Assembly (NCBI GenBank): GCA_963791145.1
Contig: CAWBRT010000008.1
Span: 1-64,000 of the forward strand
Length of the DNA: 64,000 bases
From: CAWBRT01 sp963791145
Lineage (GTDB): Bacteria > Acidobacteriota > Terriglobia > Terriglobales > Acidobacteriaceae
Direction: 5' to 3'
Positions 1 to 10,911 of the stretch are shown piece by piece. The first letter of the stretch is position 1; the number at the start of each line of letters is the position of its first letter. The position numbers and the translations under genes were made by a program. The notes beneath the pieces are model-generated. The model searched no databases. It was not told the origin of the DNA and was given only the letters and a program-made list of their open reading frames with translations.

Positions 1-435
1 CTATCGGTCTCGCCGAGCGGTCGTCGAGCATCTCGGAGAACGAGTACGGGCCCGGAAACAGGACGTGAGCCGTCTTCGGCGAGCGCTGGAGCGGCGGAGG
101 GAGCCGGGCCGCCATGGCGCCCGGGGTCCGCCGGGCGGCGCGAGGAGGATCGGTTGGCGGTAGAACGTGTTCGTCTCGAGCCACCGAGTGAGCGGACCGA
201 TGGTGAACCCCTCCCACGTTTCGGCGATCGGAGCGAGAGAGGTCCGACCAGCGGGAGGTCCCCGCGGTCCGCTCGTCGAACCGAGACGCTGCTCGAGCGC
301 GACGACCTCCTCCTCCGCCTTCGCGAACTGTTCCTCGACGGCGTCCGCGCTCTCCGGCCCCGGTCGAGGTCCCGGGTCGCGGTCACCAACGCCTCGGAGC
401 GGGGGAACGCCCCCGTGAGCCCCGGTCCGGACCAT
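1..435 (-). pseudogene. Fragmented MetE-like methionine synthase N-terminal domain (archaeal-looking)
   Basis: Reading the minus strand across frames gives ordered blocks of a cobalamin-independent methionine synthase N-domain: LTGAFPRSEALV (about 385-420), EEQFAKAEEEVVALEQRLG (about 281-337), PIAETWEGFTIGPLTRW and FYRQP (about 150-232), then HVLFPGPYSFSEML (about 20-70). Each block is in a different frame from the next, so at least three single-base shifts occur in 400 bases, several at runs of G or C. The candidate start is the ATG ending at 435, which also needs one G removed to enter frame. The 3' part of the gene lies beyond the window. The short two-domain style resembles archaeal MetE proteins as I remember them. 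The base composition is unlike the rest of the window, so this is probably a chimeric end. Confidence 0.55.
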
Positions 436-535
436 TATCGATTTCCGGACCCGGAAGACGGGCTTAAGGCTGACGAATTTCCGGGAGGGTGCAGAGGAAG
501 AAAGGCGGTTGCGCGGGGGACAATCCGCCCGGGTC

Positions 536-731
536 CTACTCGTCGAGGTTCGTCCGCACGATGCGGTCGAAGTCGGTCGGTTTCGGCGGCCAGCCTTCCG
601 TCATGGACCCGGACGAACGCCTCGAGCGAGCCCTGGATGAGCGCCTCGTTCCGGACCCGTTCGAAGCCGACCGTGGAGACGTGCCGCTCGGGCAGGGCAT
701 GCCGCGCGCCGTAGTGCGCGGGGGTAAGCAA
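536..731 (-). other. C-terminal fragment of an unrecognised protein in the GC-rich end segment
   Basis: The minus strand encodes a protein-like stretch, LPERHVSTVGFERVRNEAL then IQGSLEAFVR (about 615-695). In the next frame it continues as GWPPKPTDFDRIVRTNLDE and a stop at 536-538. The two parts read as one C-terminus broken by a frameshift near 605-615. The family was not recognised. The ~100-base gap to the MetE-like fragment suggests both come from the same foreign segment. Similarity to the acidobacterial part of the window stops near 725-740. Confidence 0.3.
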
Positions 732-938
732 GACGACGAGTCAAGCGGCGGCAGCACCACCAATCGCCGAATAGATGCTTGCAGCAGACAGAAATTAGAA
801 GCAAGTCCCCGGAAAAAGGCCCGCGGCAAGGACGATCTTGCCTTCAACAGAATAGCTACGGCCATACGGTTCAAGCAGGTGTCATCTCAACTGGTCCGGC
901 AGTCTCCCGCGATCCCTGACTGTTTTCCCCTCGTCTGC

Positions 939-1322
939 CTAACCGCCCAGCCCGCGCCTGACCCAGACGTTATAGCCCGTGATGGTTCCCTTTTTGTCCT
1001 TGACCTCTTCGTAGCTCAAAAGCTTCACTTCGCCGGCGATGGGCTCGATCACGCCCATCAGGTTGGCCCGAATCTCCTCTTCCGTTTTCCCCTGAACCGC
1101 CGCGGCTTCGATGTGGTACAAGTAGCGATTGTTGGCCAGCGGCGTAACCACCACCCCGCCCAGATGCACGCTGCGCTCCGCCGGCTTGTCATTGAAATTG
1201 ATGAACGTCGGGCCGACGAATATGAACAGGAGTATCAGGGTGACCATCACGTCGTAGTGCAGGTTTCCCCGCGGATAGGTCCACCAGATATACCCCTTCA
1301 ATGTCTTGAATACGGAGTTCAT
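939..1322 (-). CDS. Conserved small membrane protein of unknown function
   Basis: This 127-residue protein starts with an aromatic-rich N-terminus (GYIWWTYPRGNLHYDVMV), followed by one membrane helix at about residues 26-44 (VTLILLFIFVGPTFINF). A soluble tail of mixed charge comes after it. The proline and asparagine inside the helix and the WTYPRG motif look conserved rather than random, and codon use matches the neighbouring acidobacterial genes. It is transcribed divergently from the glycosylase gene at 1456. I recall similar anonymous proteins from acidobacteria but cannot assign a role. It is likely an inner-membrane protein with its C-terminal domain on one side. Confidence 0.65.
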   Translation of the reverse strand: MNSVFKTLKGYIWWTYPRGNLHYDVMVTLILLFIFVGPTFINFNDKPAERSVHLGGVVVTPLANNRYLYHIEAAAVQGKTEEEIRANLMGVIEPIAGEVKLLSYEEVKDKKGTITGYNVWVRRGLGG

Positions 1323-1455
1323 TGCGTGTTCAGTCTATCGGCAGAGCTCCTTCCGCGCAAGCTTGAGAATTCCGGTTCGGAAAGCCGGCGATCAGCAACG
1401 CGGAATCAGGCACGCTATTCTAGATGCACCTAGCAAAAGAAGCAGGGCAAAAGTG

Positions 1456-2227
1456 ATGACACCTGAAGCTGCTGATCGGCGGAGGCTCGGATTAGGCGCG
1501 AAACCCGCGCCCGAGATTCCGCACGCCGGCTCCAGTCTGCCCGCCTTGCCCGCCGAGTTTTTCAATCGTGACCCGAGAGAGGTAGGGCCGGATCTGCTCG
1601 GCAAGCTCCTGGTGCGCCGCTACCGGAACAGAATTGCTGATCGGACGCGTGGTCGAAACCGAGGCCTACCTGGGAGCTCTCGATCCGGCCGCTCACGCCT
1701 ACGCTGGCAAGACCGCCCGCAACGCCGTGCTCTTCGGCCCGCCTGGCATTGCTTACGTCTACCTGATCTATGGAAATCACTTCTGCCTGAACGTCTCCTG
1801 CATGCCCGAGGGCGATGGCGAAGGCGTGCTCTTCCGCGCCCTGGAGCCGGTGCAAGGACTCGCGACGATGGCGAAACTCCGAGGTCTAGACCTCCCGCTG
1901 CAGCAAACGAAATCCCGCCATCTGCTCGACACGCCCAGAGTCACGAAGGCGAATGCGGAATCTCTCGCAGGCCATCCGGCGTCCGCTAGCCGTTTGCGCC
2001 TGCTCTGCGGCGGTCCGGGACGGCTGACCCAGGCGATGCAGATTACCCGCCAGCGGCACAACGGAATGCCTTTGACCAGCGAGGACTCCGAGCTGTTCCT
2101 GGCCGACGATGGCTTCCGGCCCAGGCGCATCGCCACCACCGTGCGAGTTGGCATCAACAAGGCTGCCGAAATGCCTCTGCGATATGTGATTGCTGGAAAT
2201 CCGTTTGTGTCTGGGAAAAGAGTTTAA
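1456..2227 (+). CDS. mpg: DNA-3-methyladenine glycosylase (AAG/MPG family), frameshifted
   Basis: This base-excision-repair enzyme removes alkylated purines such as 3-methyladenine. The N-terminus (FFNRDPREVGPDLLGKLLVRR) is in one frame from the ATG at 1456. From about 1624 the protein continues in the +1 frame with GRVVETEAYLG, which holds the catalytic Glu, then ARNAVLFGPPGIAYVYLIYG and the GPGRLTQAM motif. Removing one C of the CC at 1623-1624 restores a single reading frame of roughly 256 codons, a normal size for the family. The shift is therefore probably a base-calling error. The family is the AAG type, not AlkA. The gene stands alone, divergent from the membrane protein upstream. Confidence 0.85.
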
Positions 2228-2229
2228 CC

Positions 2230-2527
2230 ACAGAGAACACCGAGAGACAGAAAGCAACAACGTTGCCGCGGGAACCCAGACATTAGCGGTGTGCAACGTA
2301 TCTCGTACGATGATGTAAAGCCCATAAAGTGCGAAGGCACTAATCGCGAGTCCGGCCAGCGACATTCCCATTCGGTCCCACTCTTTCTTTAGCTCTCCGC
2401 CCCTCGGATGCGGATCCAAAGTGCTTGATGCCCCATCTGGCTTAATCAGGCACCCTACGCCCATACCAGCAACGCACACGAGAATGATGACAACGAATGC
2501 TAAGTTCCAAAGGCTATTTTGGTGCAT
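2230..2527 (-). CDS. Small two-helix membrane protein, possibly coupled to panC
   Basis: The ATG at 2525-2527 overlaps the last codons of panC, a layout typical of translational coupling. The encoded protein begins with a hydrophobic segment (LAFVVIILVCVAGMGVGCLI), then a charged linker (GELKKEWDRMG), then a second helix (LAGLAISAFALYGLYIIV). After about residue 90 the frame runs into sequence antisense to mpg, so the true C-terminus is unclear and another frameshift may hide it; the end given is approximate. No family was recognised. The hydrophobic pattern and the overlap with panC are the only support. Confidence 0.4.
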
Positions 2528-3383
2528 AGCAGTTCCGCTTCAGTGGCAGCAAAATGTTGTCGATCAACCTCGTGCTTCCGACGAAGCACGCAACGGCTAC
2601 CAAGGCTCCAGCTTTGATGTCCGGCACCGGATCGAGGGTTTCCGGATGCAACGATTTCCAGATAGTCGAGCCGCACTTCCGGCTCCCCGGCAATCACTGT
2701 CAGTCCCGCCTCTCTCAGCCGCTGCGCGTCGCGCTCGCCTCCGGCAGCCAGGCCCTGATACGGCAAAGCGCGCGGTGCAGGCAGAGCGCCTGCCCGCGTT
2801 CTTCCGGTGAGAGATAGACATTGCGGGAAGACATCGCCAGGCCGTCGGCTTCGCGCACGATGGGGCAGGCGACGATCTCGATGTCCATGTTGAGATCGCG
2901 CGCCATCTTGCGCAGGATGGCGAGTTGCGCGGCATCTTTCTGCCCGAAGTAGGCGCGGTGCGGTCGCGCGATCTCGAACAGCTTGGCCACAACCGTGGTG
3001 ACTCCGCGAAAGTGCCCCGGACGGCTCTTGCCGTCCAGCTTTTCGCTCAAGCCCTCGACGTGAACCACCGTACTCGCCCCCGGCGGATACATCTGCTCCG
3101 TGGCGGGCGCAAACAGCAGATCCACCTTCTCGGCTCGCAGCTTGCGGCAGTCGTCCTCGAAAGTGCGCGGATACTTGGAGAAGTCTTCCTTAGGGCCGAA
3201 CTGTAGCGGGTTGACGAAGACGGTCGCGGCGACCACGTCGCACTCGGCGCGCGCCGCCCTGACGAGGGATAGATGACCGGCGTGCAGCGCTCCCATGGTC
3301 GGCACCAGCCCGAGCGTCTTTCCGCCCTGTCGTACCTCGCGGCACGCCCGCTGCATGGCGGCAACCTGTTCGAATATTTCCAT
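2514..3383 (-). CDS. panC: Pantothenate synthetase (two compensating frameshifts)
   Basis: The enzyme condenses pantoate and beta-alanine using ATP, the last step of pantothenate synthesis. From the ATG ending at 3383 the frame carries the nucleotide-binding PTMGALHAGHLSLV, GHFRGVTTVV, QKDAAQLAILRKM and SSRNVYLSPEER. The frame shifts near 2757, continuing as YQGLAAGGERDAQRLREAG. It shifts back near 2650 into HPETLDPVPDIKAGALVAVA and a C-terminus ending KRNCYAPK at the stop 2514-2516. With both shifts repaired the product is about 289 residues, close to the family norm. The whole C-terminus is intact, so these are probably sequence errors. It lies in a minus-strand cluster with panB, separated by one secreted-protein gene. 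Confidence 0.9.
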
Positions 3384-3402
3384 GCTCCGCCCCTCGCGCG
3401 GC

Positions 3403-4056
3403 CTATTGCACCGGCGCCTCGCGCCAGCTCCGGAGCGCATGCTCGAAAACAGGTTGCAGGCGTTTCAGGTCTGACGGCAGACAGCGCAAGGCCAGGTTGT
3501 AGACCACCGGGTCGGCATCGATGAAAGCGACCATCTCCACCGCCAGCGGTTTGCCCTCTTCCTGGATTTCGGCTGTGACTACCTGCGCCGGGTAGCCGCC
3601 GATCATCATGCTTTTGCGCTGGATGCTGTGGATTGTCGCCCCCGGCGGCGGCGAGAGAACGTGGGCGATCAGCGCATCCAGATCCGGACGCTCGCTCCCC
3701 GGGGCCGGCTCCGGAAGCTCCAGCGCCGTGGCCATGATCTGGTTCCACTGTTCGCGTGGACGTTGCGGCGCCGGCTCTGCCACCACTACACCTGCGCCGT
3801 CAAGAACGAGCCCGAGATTCACCCACTTCACCGGATACTCGAAACAGAATCCGGCGCTCTTCACACAGTAGCGGGTCCATGGCCGGGGTGCGGTCTGCTT
3901 TGGCGTAGAAGGACTCCCGCCACCTGTCGCGGGCGGCTTCGGAGTGGCGCCGCTGCCCGTCTGGGCGTGCAAGCCGCAGGCGAACACAAGCAGACACACA
4001 GCACGCAAAAAACCGGCGAGCACAGCGCTTTGCCGAAGCAGTCGCAAGAGCGGCAC
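3403..4056 (-). CDS. Secreted protein of unknown function between panB and panC
   Basis: The 217-residue product has an N-terminal signal peptide (hydrophobic AVLAGFLRAVCLLVFACGLHAQ, cleavage likely after HAQ). A Pro/Thr/Gly-rich linker and a compact domain with CFEYPVKWV, PREQWNQIMA and a C-terminal helix follow. The overall pattern recalls PsbP/DUF1795-like periplasmic domains, but that is only an impression. It starts 21 bases after the panB stop and ends 19 bases before panC, so it is probably co-transcribed with both. Nothing in the sequence links it to pantothenate chemistry. It may simply be an operon passenger. Confidence 0.7.
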   Translation of the reverse strand: MPLLRLLRQSAVLAGFLRAVCLLVFACGLHAQTGSGATPKPPATGGGSPSTPKQTAPRPWTRYCVKSAGFCFEYPVKWVNLGLVLDGAGVVVAEPAPQRPREQWNQIMATALELPEPAPGSERPDLDALIAHVLSPPPGATIHSIQRKSMMIGGYPAQVVTAEIQEEGKPLAVEMVAFIDADPVVYNLALRCLPSDLKRLQPVFEHALRSWREAPVQ

Positions 4057-4077
4057 TCGCCGGGGATTCCGCGTTCG

Positions 4078-4962
4078 TCATTTCCGCGCCGTGCGCCTGG
4101 AGGTCACCACCTGCAGCGCCTCCTGGGTCTCCTGCGGGAGATGGTAGCTTTCGCTGTCGCTCGGGAAAGAGCCCGCATGGATATCGGCGCAGTAGGCCTT
4201 TACCGCATCGGTGATGAGCGCGCCGGCGTCGCCGTAGTGGCGGACGAATTTGGGCGTCGAGCCGAAGCTGAGATTCACCAGATCATGGAAGACCAGGATT
4301 TGCCCATCGCACTCCGGGCCCGCGCCAATGCCGATCGTCGGAGTCTGGATTTCGCGGGTAATCATGGCCGCCACTTCCCGCGGGATTCCCTCCAGCACCA
4401 GCAGGCAGACTCCTGCCCGGTCCAGCTCAACCGCGTCGCGCATCAACTGCTCGACCGCCTTCAGGGTCTTGCCCTGCACCTTGTAGCCGCCCATCTTGTG
4501 CACGGATTGCGGAGTGAGGCCGATGTGCCCGCAGACGGGAATCTCAGCGTCGAGAATCTTGTTGATCAGCTCGACGCGTTTCTCGCCGCCTTCGATCTTG
4601 ACGGCCTCCGCGCCGCCTTCCTTCACGAAACGCGTGGCATGCGTCAGCGCTTCTTTGCAAGTCACGTGGTAGGAGCCGAAGGGCATGTCGGCGATCAGGA
4701 AAGCCCGTTTCACGCCCCGCCGCACGGCCCGGGTGTGGTGAAGCATCTCGTCGACCGTGACCGGGAGGGTGTTGTCGTAGCCCAGCATGGCCTGCGCCAG
4801 GGAGTCGCCGACGAGGATCACGTCCATGCCGGCTTCGTCGACCAGGCGCGCGATGGCGTAATCGTAGGCGGTAAGGGCGGTGATGCGCTCGCCCTTCTGT
4901 TTCTTGTCGGCTAAGGTCTGGATGGTGATTTTGGAGCGGAAATCGCCAGTGGTAATGCTCAC
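4078..4962 (-). CDS. panB: 3-methyl-2-oxobutanoate hydroxymethyltransferase
   Basis: This enzyme transfers a hydroxymethyl group from methylene-tetrahydrofolate to 2-oxoisovalerate, the first committed step to pantothenate. Recognisable motifs are LTAYDYAIARLVDEAGMD, VGDSLAQAMLGYDNTLPVT, MPFGSYHV, KIEGG, GHIGLTPQS and ITREIQTPTIGIGAGP. The start is taken as the GTG ending at 4962 because GGAGG lies a few bases upstream and the family homology begins there; a longer open frame exists upstream but is not PanB-like. At 294 residues it is slightly longer than the ~265-280 usual for the family. It heads the panB-orf-panC cluster. Confidence 0.95.
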   Translation of the reverse strand: MSITTGDFRSKITIQTLADKKQKGERITALTAYDYAIARLVDEAGMDVILVGDSLAQAMLGYDNTLPVTVDEMLHHTRAVRRGVKRAFLIADMPFGSYHVTCKEALTHATRFVKEGGAEAVKIEGGEKRVELINKILDAEIPVCGHIGLTPQSVHKMGGYKVQGKTLKAVEQLMRDAVELDRAGVCLLVLEGIPREVAAMITREIQTPTIGIGAGPECDGQILVFHDLVNLSFGSTPKFVRHYGDAGALITDAVKAYCADIHAGSFPSDSESYHLPQETQEALQVVTSRRTARK

Positions 4963-5178
4963 GTTGCCTCCAGTGCAGCTCCGGACTGCCGGATGCCGCC
5001 TGCTATGCCCCCGAACGGGACAGGGTCTCGGTCCACCCCGATTTCTGCTTGGGGAGGACGCTGTCAGCATTGTAGCCGCGAGCAACTGGGTGCGCAAGAA
5101 GGGCCAACCAGGGTACACGTAGGCCCGGTCGCCCTCGGCTGGGCAGGCGTGCGGAGCACGCCTATGCTTGCGCGGGCG

Positions 5179-5216
5179 CCCCACCCTTATCGCGCAGCGA
5201 TAGGGTGGGGTTTTTT
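5179..5216 (+). terminator. Strong GC hairpin followed by a T-run on the plus strand
   Basis: A 14-15-bp stem, CCCCACCCTTATCGC paired with GCGATAGGGTGGGG around a tiny loop, is followed by TTTTTTG, the classic intrinsic-terminator layout for plus-strand transcription. No plus-strand gene lies just upstream, and clpB ends at 5225 on the other strand, where the U-run would be missing. It may instead be an intergenic repeat that resembles a terminator. Confidence 0.5.
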
Positions 5217-5224
5217 GTTGGCTC

Positions 5225-7849
<2,625 letters not shown>

Positions 7850-8088
7850 GTCTCTTACCTCAAGTCCGGATGGTTGCCACCCCAACAGATGCGACCACGC
7901 TCCGCCGGGAACCCTCGGAAAACTCTTCCGGAAATTCCAATATTAAAGTTCAGGGGGAGAACGGACAATCACGCCGTCTCCCCCGCTGTTGTGTATCTCG
8001 GCCCTGCCCCGGGTGTTGAGCTGTCGGGCAGGAGCCTTGTTCTGCTTGGCTCTTGCCGCCGGGAACAGCTCGATGCCGCCGCCCGTGC

Positions 8089-8565
8089 TTAGTTCGCGGA
8101 CGCCGCCGAGAGATCCTTGCCTACTTCGACCTTGATCTGCTTCGGTTTGGCTTCGGCACGCTTGGCCAGGGCGATCTTCAGCACGCCCTTGTCGTAGCTG
8201 GCCGAAACCTTCTCGTTGTCCACACTGTTCGGCAGGGTGAAGGTGCGCGAGAAGCTGCCATAGCGCCGCTCAATGCGGTGGAAGTTCTCTTCCTTTTCTT
8301 CCTTCGCCAACTGGCGCTGGCCGGTGACGGTCAGAACGTTGTTCTCCAGGCGGATGTCGATATCCTTCTCATCGATGCCCGGTACTTCCATCTTCAACTG
8401 GATCCCGTGCTCGTCTTCGTAGACATCCACCGGAGGAACGAAGGAGCCGGCGGTCAGCGACTCGCTGCCGCTGTGGCCATTGAACTGGTCGCTGAAAATG
8501 CGGTTCATGCGCTCCTGCAAAGTAGCCAGCTCACGGAACGGTTCCCAACGGGTCAATACTGTCAT
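8089..8565 (-). CDS. Hsp20/alpha-crystallin small heat-shock protein
   Basis: This 158-residue ATP-independent holdase has an N-terminal arm (RWEPFRELATLQERMNRIF), an alpha-crystallin domain beginning at PPVDVYEDE, and the signature GVLKI near the C-terminus. PGIDEKDIDIRLENNVL and RRYGSFSRTFTLP are typical of the bacterial class. A good ribosome site (GGAGG) precedes the ATG. It lies about 240 bases upstream of clpB on the same strand, and has its own promoter and two inverted repeats. There is no sign of damage. Confidence 0.95.
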   Translation of the reverse strand: MTVLTRWEPFRELATLQERMNRIFSDQFNGHSGSESLTAGSFVPPVDVYEDEHGIQLKMEVPGIDEKDIDIRLENNVLTVTGQRQLAKEEKEENFHRIERRYGSFSRTFTLPNSVDNEKVSASYDKGVLKIALAKRAEAKPKQIKVEVGKDLSAASAN

Positions 8566-8596
8566 TTTCGTATCCTCCTAGAAGTTTGCTTTGATT

Positions 8597-8617
8597 CTTG
8601 AGGGGGTTACCCTCATG
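8597..8617 (-). promoter_or_regulatory. HAIR-like inverted repeat in the hsp20 leader
   Basis: CTTGAGGG and CCCTCATG, seven of eight positions complementary, flank a 5-base spacer between the hsp20 start codon and its promoter. The CTTGAG half resembles the HspR-bound HAIR element (CTTGAGT-N7-ACTCAAG), but the spacer is shorter, so HspR binding is only a possibility. It could also fold in the mRNA leader. Confidence 0.35.
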
Positions 8618-8621
8618 TCCT

Positions 8622-8639
8622 GTTAGATGTATATCTAAC
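8622..8639 (-). promoter_or_regulatory. Palindromic operator candidate at the hsp20 transcription start
   Basis: GTTAGAT-GTAT-ATCTAAC is a perfect 7-bp inverted repeat with a 4-base centre. It begins about where transcription from the promoter at 8649-8677 should start, so a bound repressor would block initiation. No cognate regulator gene is adjacent. Confidence 0.5.
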
Positions 8640-8648
8640 TACATAAGA

Positions 8649-8677
8649 ATCATAAAATATGAGCATAATAATGTCAA
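8649..8677 (-). promoter_or_regulatory. Sigma-70-type promoter for hsp20
   Basis: On the minus strand TTGACA (8677-8672) and TATGAT (8654-8649) are separated by exactly 17 bases. That is a perfect -35 box and a -10 box matching five of six positions, in a locally AT-rich stretch. The expected start point is near 8642, giving a leader of about 75 bases with the two inverted repeats. This looks like a vegetative promoter rather than a sigma-32 type. Confidence 0.7.
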
Positions 8678-9026
8678 ATAGTGGGCGAGGGAAATTTTTT
8701 AGTCTGGCCCAATCGCTCAACTAATTTATAAGCTGTTGAATAATATATGGATAACCAGCATGGATGGAATTTGTCGCTGGGCCGTGGCCTCTCCCAGCTC
8801 CACATAATCTGTACATAGCCTCGGCGATTTGAAGACGTCATTCCAGGTGCCCCACAGGAAGGTGCATCCTGAAATTACCGCCAAAATCCCGCCGCTGTAG
8901 AAGTTAGGGTTGTTGGAACGTCCCTTACGTGCCGATAGGAATGCTTGTCTCGACAAAATTGGGAGCGGGTTGGTGGAGGCTGCAAGGTGCCCGCCAGGGT
9001 CCCCCTTGTCCTCACGAGGAAACGTT

Positions 9027-10502
9027 ATGCGTCATTGGTCTATCGGTACCAGAATTGTTAGCGGCTTCGTCGTGGTACTCATTGGGGCGGCTCTGGCAAC
9101 GGCGATGTTATTCCTCGCCATGAACCGGGCCGCGACGAGCCTGAACAGCGGATTAAATGTAGCAGTGCGCTCGGCCATGCCGGCCAGCGCGTTGGCAAGT
9201 TCTCTCGAAAGGGAGATCCTGAACGCCCGCCTTTATATGCTTTATTTCATTACTACCCAGAAATCTGGAACACAGGACAAAGGCTGGGAGCGGTTTCGCA
9301 ATGCGCAACAGGTTCTTGTCAACCTGAAGAAGCACGTTGACGGCGATCCGAATCTCGCCGAGATGGGTCCCCTGGCGGCCAAAATCGAATCTGACCTGCA
9401 GGCCTACGAGGCGGGATTGAAGAATCTGGTTGCACTTGTGGAGCAGGGAAAGAACAAAGACGAGAACTTCAATAACGTCTTCAAGGAAGGGAGTGCGCGT
9501 GGTGACCAGGTGGTCGCCTCCGCCAGAGCCTGCCAGGTCAGCGCAGAACAGCTAGCTATGCGCAGTGCCGGTTCCGCCACTGCGAAGCTGGATGGAGCAG
9601 TCACGGTGGCGCTCGTCGTTCAGGCGCTCGGATTCCTGACCGGAATACTGATTGCCTTCTTTACCAGCAGGTCAGTGAATAAAGACCTCAAGCTGGTCAG
9701 CGGCGAGCTTTCCGAGGCGGCCGGCCAGATAGCCTCTGCCGGGTCGCAGGTTGCGTCCGCCTCGCAAGCTCTAGCGCAAGGCGCATCCGAGCAGGCCGCG
9801 TCGCTCGAGGAAACCTCCTCTTCGACCGAAGAGATCAACTCCATGACGCACCAGAATGCCGGGAATGCACAGAAGGTAGCGGGGTTGATGGCTGAGACCC
9901 TTCAGCATGTGCAGTCCAGCAACCGCAAGATGGACGAAATGATCGGCGCCATGAAGGAGATCACCGGCTCCAGCGAGAAGGTCTCGAAGATCATCAAGGT
10001 CATCGATGAAATTGCGTTTCAGACCAACATCCTGGCGCTCAATGCCGCCGTCGAAGCGGCCCGCGCGGGCGAAGCCGGGATGGGGTTTGCCGTCGTCGCC
10101 GACGAAGTTCGCAACCTGGCGCAACGCTGCGCCCAAGCCGCCAAGGACACATCCGCTTTGATCGAGGAGTCGATCAGCAACTCGCAGCAGGCATCGGGAA
10201 AGCTGGACGAGGTAATGGCCGCCATCGCCTCCCAGACCGATGGCGCCCAGCAGGTCAATACCCTGGTTGCAGAGGTAAACCAGGCCAGCCAGGAGCAGGC
10301 TAGAGGCTTGGATCAGATCAGCAAAGCCGTCGCCCAGATGCAACAGGTCACTGAGCGAACCGCGGCCAGCGCCGAGCAAAGCGCCTCTGCCGGCGAGGAA
10401 CTGGAAACGCAATCCGACTCACTGCGCAACCTCGTCGCCCGCCTGGCGGAGCTGGTGGGAGCCAACAGCAGGAACGGCCAGGGGCGAACGGTCGCTCGTT
10501 AG
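9027..10502 (+). CDS. Methyl-accepting chemotaxis protein
   Basis: This 491-residue transmembrane receptor signals to CheA. It has a first membrane helix at ~9-31, a periplasmic four-helix-type sensor region (~32-195), and a second helix at ~192-215 (ALGFLTGILIAFF). A cytoplasmic methylation/signalling coiled coil follows, with the invariant hairpin EIAFQTNILALNAAVEAARA and GEAGMGFAVVADEVRNLAQR. A normal HAMP domain is not obvious between helix 2 and the coiled coil. The start is the ATG preceded by GAGGA; the frame is open further upstream but without coding character. No che genes are nearby. Its stop codon TAG is the first triplet of the dispersed repeat that follows. Confidence 0.93.
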   Translation: MRHWSIGTRIVSGFVVVLIGAALATAMLFLAMNRAATSLNSGLNVAVRSAMPASALASSLEREILNARLYMLYFITTQKSGTQDKGWERFRNAQQVLVNLKKHVDGDPNLAEMGPLAAKIESDLQAYEAGLKNLVALVEQGKNKDENFNNVFKEGSARGDQVVASARACQVSAEQLAMRSAGSATAKLDGAVTVALVVQALGFLTGILIAFFTSRSVNKDLKLVSGELSEAAGQIASAGSQVASASQALAQGASEQAASLEETSSSTEEINSMTHQNAGNAQKVAGLMAETLQHVQSSNRKMDEMIGAMKEITGSSEKVSKIIKVIDEIAFQTNILALNAAVEAARAGEAGMGFAVVADEVRNLAQRCAQAAKDTSALIEESISNSQQASGKLDEVMAAIASQTDGAQQVNTLVAEVNQASQEQARGLDQISKAVAQMQQVTERTAASAEQSASAGEELETQSDSLRNLVARLAELVGANSRNGQGRTVAR

Positions 10503-10535
10503 ACCGGATTCGAGAAAGGTATACCCTGAGCGGAG
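10500..10535 (+). repeat. Left-end fragment of the 94-bp TIR element (copy 1)
   Basis: The sequence TAGACCGGATTCGAGAAAGG and the following TATACCC match the left end of the full copies at 10818 and 22635, then similarity stops. The leading TAG is also the chemoreceptor stop codon. Only the left third is present. Confidence 0.65.
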
Positions 10536-10817
10536 CGCGACTCTTTTTCAGGCTGTTTCCGCCGGACCGGTGGTCCGTCACTGAGTTGGCTTAACAGGGC
10601 TAGACTAACCACGCCTTTAGTGGAACTTTCCCCAGCATCCCGATTTCCACCCAGAAATTTCTAGCCGGGATCATAATTCTGGAATTCTGGCGACCAGAGT
10701 AGCTTGTCGTGGGAAGCATCGCCTTGCGCGAAACCCACGGTACCAGGATCTGGGAGGAAGTAGAGCCCGCGGCCGCAGCGGGAGAGCAGGTGGCTTAGCC
10801 GCGTTTCGTAACGCGAT
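10536..10817. other. Intergenic stretch without recognised genes
   Basis: Between two copies of the TIR element there are no credible coding frames. A short GGACCGGTGGTCC palindrome and a CGGTACC motif are visible but not interpretable. Nothing else was found. Confidence 0.5.
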
Positions 10818-10911
10818 TAGACCGGATTTACGGAAGGTATACCCCGTGCGGTAGCCGGACAATCAGCCCGGCGGTGATAGCGAAAGGTATGCCCACTTTG
10901 AATCCGGTCTA
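10818..10911 (+). repeat. 94-bp TIR element, complete copy 2
   Basis: The copy begins TAGACCGGATT and ends AATCCGGTCTA, perfect 11-bp terminal inverted repeats. Inside are a GGTATACC motif near each end and a central hairpin built from GCCGG and CCGGC. Very similar copies lie at 22635 and, inverted, at 52571, with partial copies at 10500 and 44725. There is no coding capacity, so it would be a non-autonomous MITE-like or REP-like element. Confidence 0.85.

Noticed and set aside
8726..8956. Minus-strand 76-codon frame upstream of the chemoreceptor
   Set aside because: It has a hydrophobic stretch but no ribosome site or recognisable motif, and overlaps the probable leader of the chemoreceptor gene; kept out as unsupported.
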